Positions 51,150 through 64,000 of a stretch of 64,000 nt of DNA are shown in pieces. The stretch spans positions 3,807,158 to 3,871,157 of the forward strand of contig NC_019873.2 of NCBI RefSeq assembly GCF_002234675.1, written 5' to 3'. The stretch's first letter is position 1. Each line of letters begins with the position of its first letter. The translations under genes were made by a program, and so were the position numbers. Source of the DNA: Oryzias latipes. Taxonomy: Eukaryota; Chordata; Actinopteri; Beloniformes; Adrianichthyidae. Below the pieces are notes generated by a model that made no database searches, was not told the DNA's origin, and worked only from the letters and a program-made list of their open reading frames with translations.

Positions 51150-51685
51150 TTTAAAAACCAGTCATTTTCCATGAAAAAGTTTCTGGAAAGTGACAGTGGT
51201 TCTTTAGAAATTCACCTCTGAGTGGTGGACAGGACTGTTGGTGAGGAGCCCCTTTACTGGTCATCTATCTGTTAAACGCTCTCTCTCACTAGCTTACAGC
51301 CTCTCACAACTCCAAGCTAACATTAGCAGTGCAACAAAAATGGTGAACAATATTGAAGCTATTCAGTTCTGATCCAGATTCCAGCTCAGACGAGGAAAAC
51401 AAAGATCCACACGGATCTATTTATCTGACAGTGGATGATCAGAATGGAGTGGAGCAGGGAGCTTATGGCCTAATTGTAGCTTTGACGTCAGTGCTACAGA
51501 TTTTTATTTTTTACATATGCTATTTTTTTGTCTGCCCATGTTTTACCACAATTTAAATAGAGAAATACGCAGGAATCCTTGATTTCCTTCATATGTGTGT
51601 CCTCCATCATCAGAAAATGCTACAAGAACATGTTAAAAACAAACACAACAACATTTTTATTGGAGTGTGCCTTGAAATTCGTGTT
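51150..51685 (-). repeat. TTAA-flanked repeat copy with longest acidic frame
   Basis: Reversed relative of 57354-57985. Contains the + strand frame SSDPDSSSDEENKDPHGSIY then [11 protein letters not shown] (51365-51465). The same acidic motif recurs, with different breaks, in four copies in this window. Confidence 0.65.
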
Positions 51686-51689
51686 GGTA

Positions 51690-52376
51690 AAATCTGCATT
51701 TATTAATATATAAAGTGTTAATGTGGATGACTTGCTATTCGATTGAATAGGTAATATGAGATCTAGTGAAGGATGGGCCTATAGGATATTAGAAATAAAA
51801 TTCCCCGAGGGCTCCATATAAAAATGCTTGGATAATGCTTAATCAAAAATAAATGGCAAAGTTCACTGGTGAGATAATTTTTTGGTTAAAAAATGTGTCC
51901 GGAAGTTGAATGATTAGTATATGACACGAGCGCACGGGCTCATTCCACTGTGCCACGTTTCACTAAATGACGTAATCCCTCCTGTGGGCTGACACTTCAC
52001 TGCTGCGGCAACAAGACACCGAGCGCGAGCGAGTCCCGGAGCCGTCTATCTACCCGCTTCTTTCCGCTCTACTTTTCTCATTTCACCACTTTACAGCGAC
52101 TACGACGTCTGATTGAACATCTGTATTTATTCCAAACCACGCGATTTCCCCCCCACCAGGATTTATAGTTCTATTTTTAATTAGCCACCAACACGGCTAA
52201 TGTTAGCAGTTTCCTGGTTGAAGTTTCAGCCATTTTGGATTTTTGCTGAGAAAACAGCTAGCCGGCCGCGGAAAACAAATCGAGCTAGTCATCACTGCTG
52301 ACCAACGCCGATCATCTACGGACAGGAAAGAAGGTTTTATCCCACGAGAAGGGATACACTCTAGCGCGAACCAACG
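51690..52376 (+). promoter_or_regulatory. rab1a promoter and 5' UTR region
   Basis: The proximal 360 bp (about 52015-52376) is CpG-rich, with pyrimidine tracts ('cttctttccgctctactttt'). It leads into the short first coding exon. There is no upstream in-frame Met matching the MSS- extension of human RAB1A. Transcription start not determinable. Confidence 0.5.
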
Positions 52377-63404
<11,028 letters not shown>

Positions 63405-64000
63405 GCGAGGAACCGCCCGTCACCTGTGTGTCACCTCACACTCTCTGCACCCCACCTCCAAACTCCACTGTGTCCCAACAAAAGCCCCCGTTCAACCAGG
63501 CAGGATAAAGAAGACCTGATTTGTATCTATGACAGAACAAGATAAAGTTGCCTGTATTTTACTGTACATAACGTAGCCGCACTACCAAAAAAAAACAAAA
63601 AAAAAAACAATTAAAGCATCCTACTGGTCTTACTGTCCTGTTATTGATGACAAATTCTACTGATACATGATCATTGAACTCGGCCCTGTAACCCACCCAC
63701 ATGTTAGACCTCAGAGACTCTTTCATTCAGGTTGATGAGAGCTGTGTGTCTGTGTGACTGTCTCTTCATTCCTTCTGTAGGGTTGGTAAATGAATCATTT
63801 TCATTTAGGTTTCTGCTTGTATTGGAGCTTTTTTTTCCCCCCTCTTTTCTATCTGTGATGATTTTGCTGTCTTTTTCAGAGTGTCAGTCAGTCAGTCTGC
63901 CCCCCAGTTGAAGGTGTTTTTAATTTTTCTTACCAGCCTCTGCACAGCGTTGTCTCGGCTGTTCTGAAAGTCAAGTGCAAGTATATGTACATAAACATTA
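63405..64000 (+). other. rab1a 3' UTR
   Basis: Follows the TGA at 63402-63404. An ATTAAA variant polyadenylation signal lies at 63610-63615, after an A-rich stretch. Sequence beyond it lacks other features, and a longer 3' UTR running past the window end is possible. Confidence 0.6.

Overview
This is vertebrate nuclear DNA from a teleost fish. It has split genes with consensus splice sites, long AT-rich introns and intergenic gaps, fish-type tRNA-derived SINEs, L1-like, hAT-like, Tc1-like and Harbinger-like remnants, and long (TA)n microsatellites. A short mobile element with ACCCTTGTGCTATC ends occurs in three places. From memory this resembles a family abundant in medaka (Oryzias), so I favour that genus, but the sequence alone does not prove it.

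Four protein-coding genes can be assembled exon by exon, all on the + strand. (1) A TLX-family homeobox gene, most likely tlx2, has three exons (12156-14746). (2) sdhaf4, the succinate dehydrogenase assembly factor 4 gene, has three exons (24575-28208). (3) cep68, encoding a centrosome-linker protein, has seven coding exons (38390-46208). (4) rab1a, encoding the ER-to-Golgi Rab GTPase, has six exons (52377-63404), with its 3' UTR running to the window end. All four have open, phase-consistent joins. cep68 and rab1a are neighbours on human 2p14, so that pair looks like old linkage. The genes do not form one pathway: they are a developmental regulator, a mitochondrial assembly factor, a centrosome protein and a membrane-traffic GTPase.

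Layout: 1-10.5 kb is gene-poor with scattered SINE and LINE pieces. 10.5-15.3 kb is the tlx2 locus, with a GC-rich upstream block that holds a perfect RFX-type X-box. 15.3-24.5 kb is repeat-rich and contains an unexplained minus-strand coding-like island (20.48-21.10 kb), a solo LTR with a perfect target duplication, and an L1-like fragment split by other elements. 24.5-28.2 kb is sdhaf4. 28.3-38.3 kb is a transposon sink with nested elements and a Tc1 relic. 38.4-46.2 kb is cep68. 46.3-51.7 kb is more repeats, including the second copy of a 1.05 kb Harbinger-like element carrying a broken Myb/SANT-like reading frame. 52-64 kb is rab1a, with several DNA transposons in its introns.

I saw no rRNA, intact tRNA gene or CRISPR array. 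No wholly new system is demonstrated. The best leads are the minus-strand coding island, the in-frame alternative acceptor of tlx2, the Harbinger-like pair, and a multi-copy repeat with a conserved acidic reading frame.
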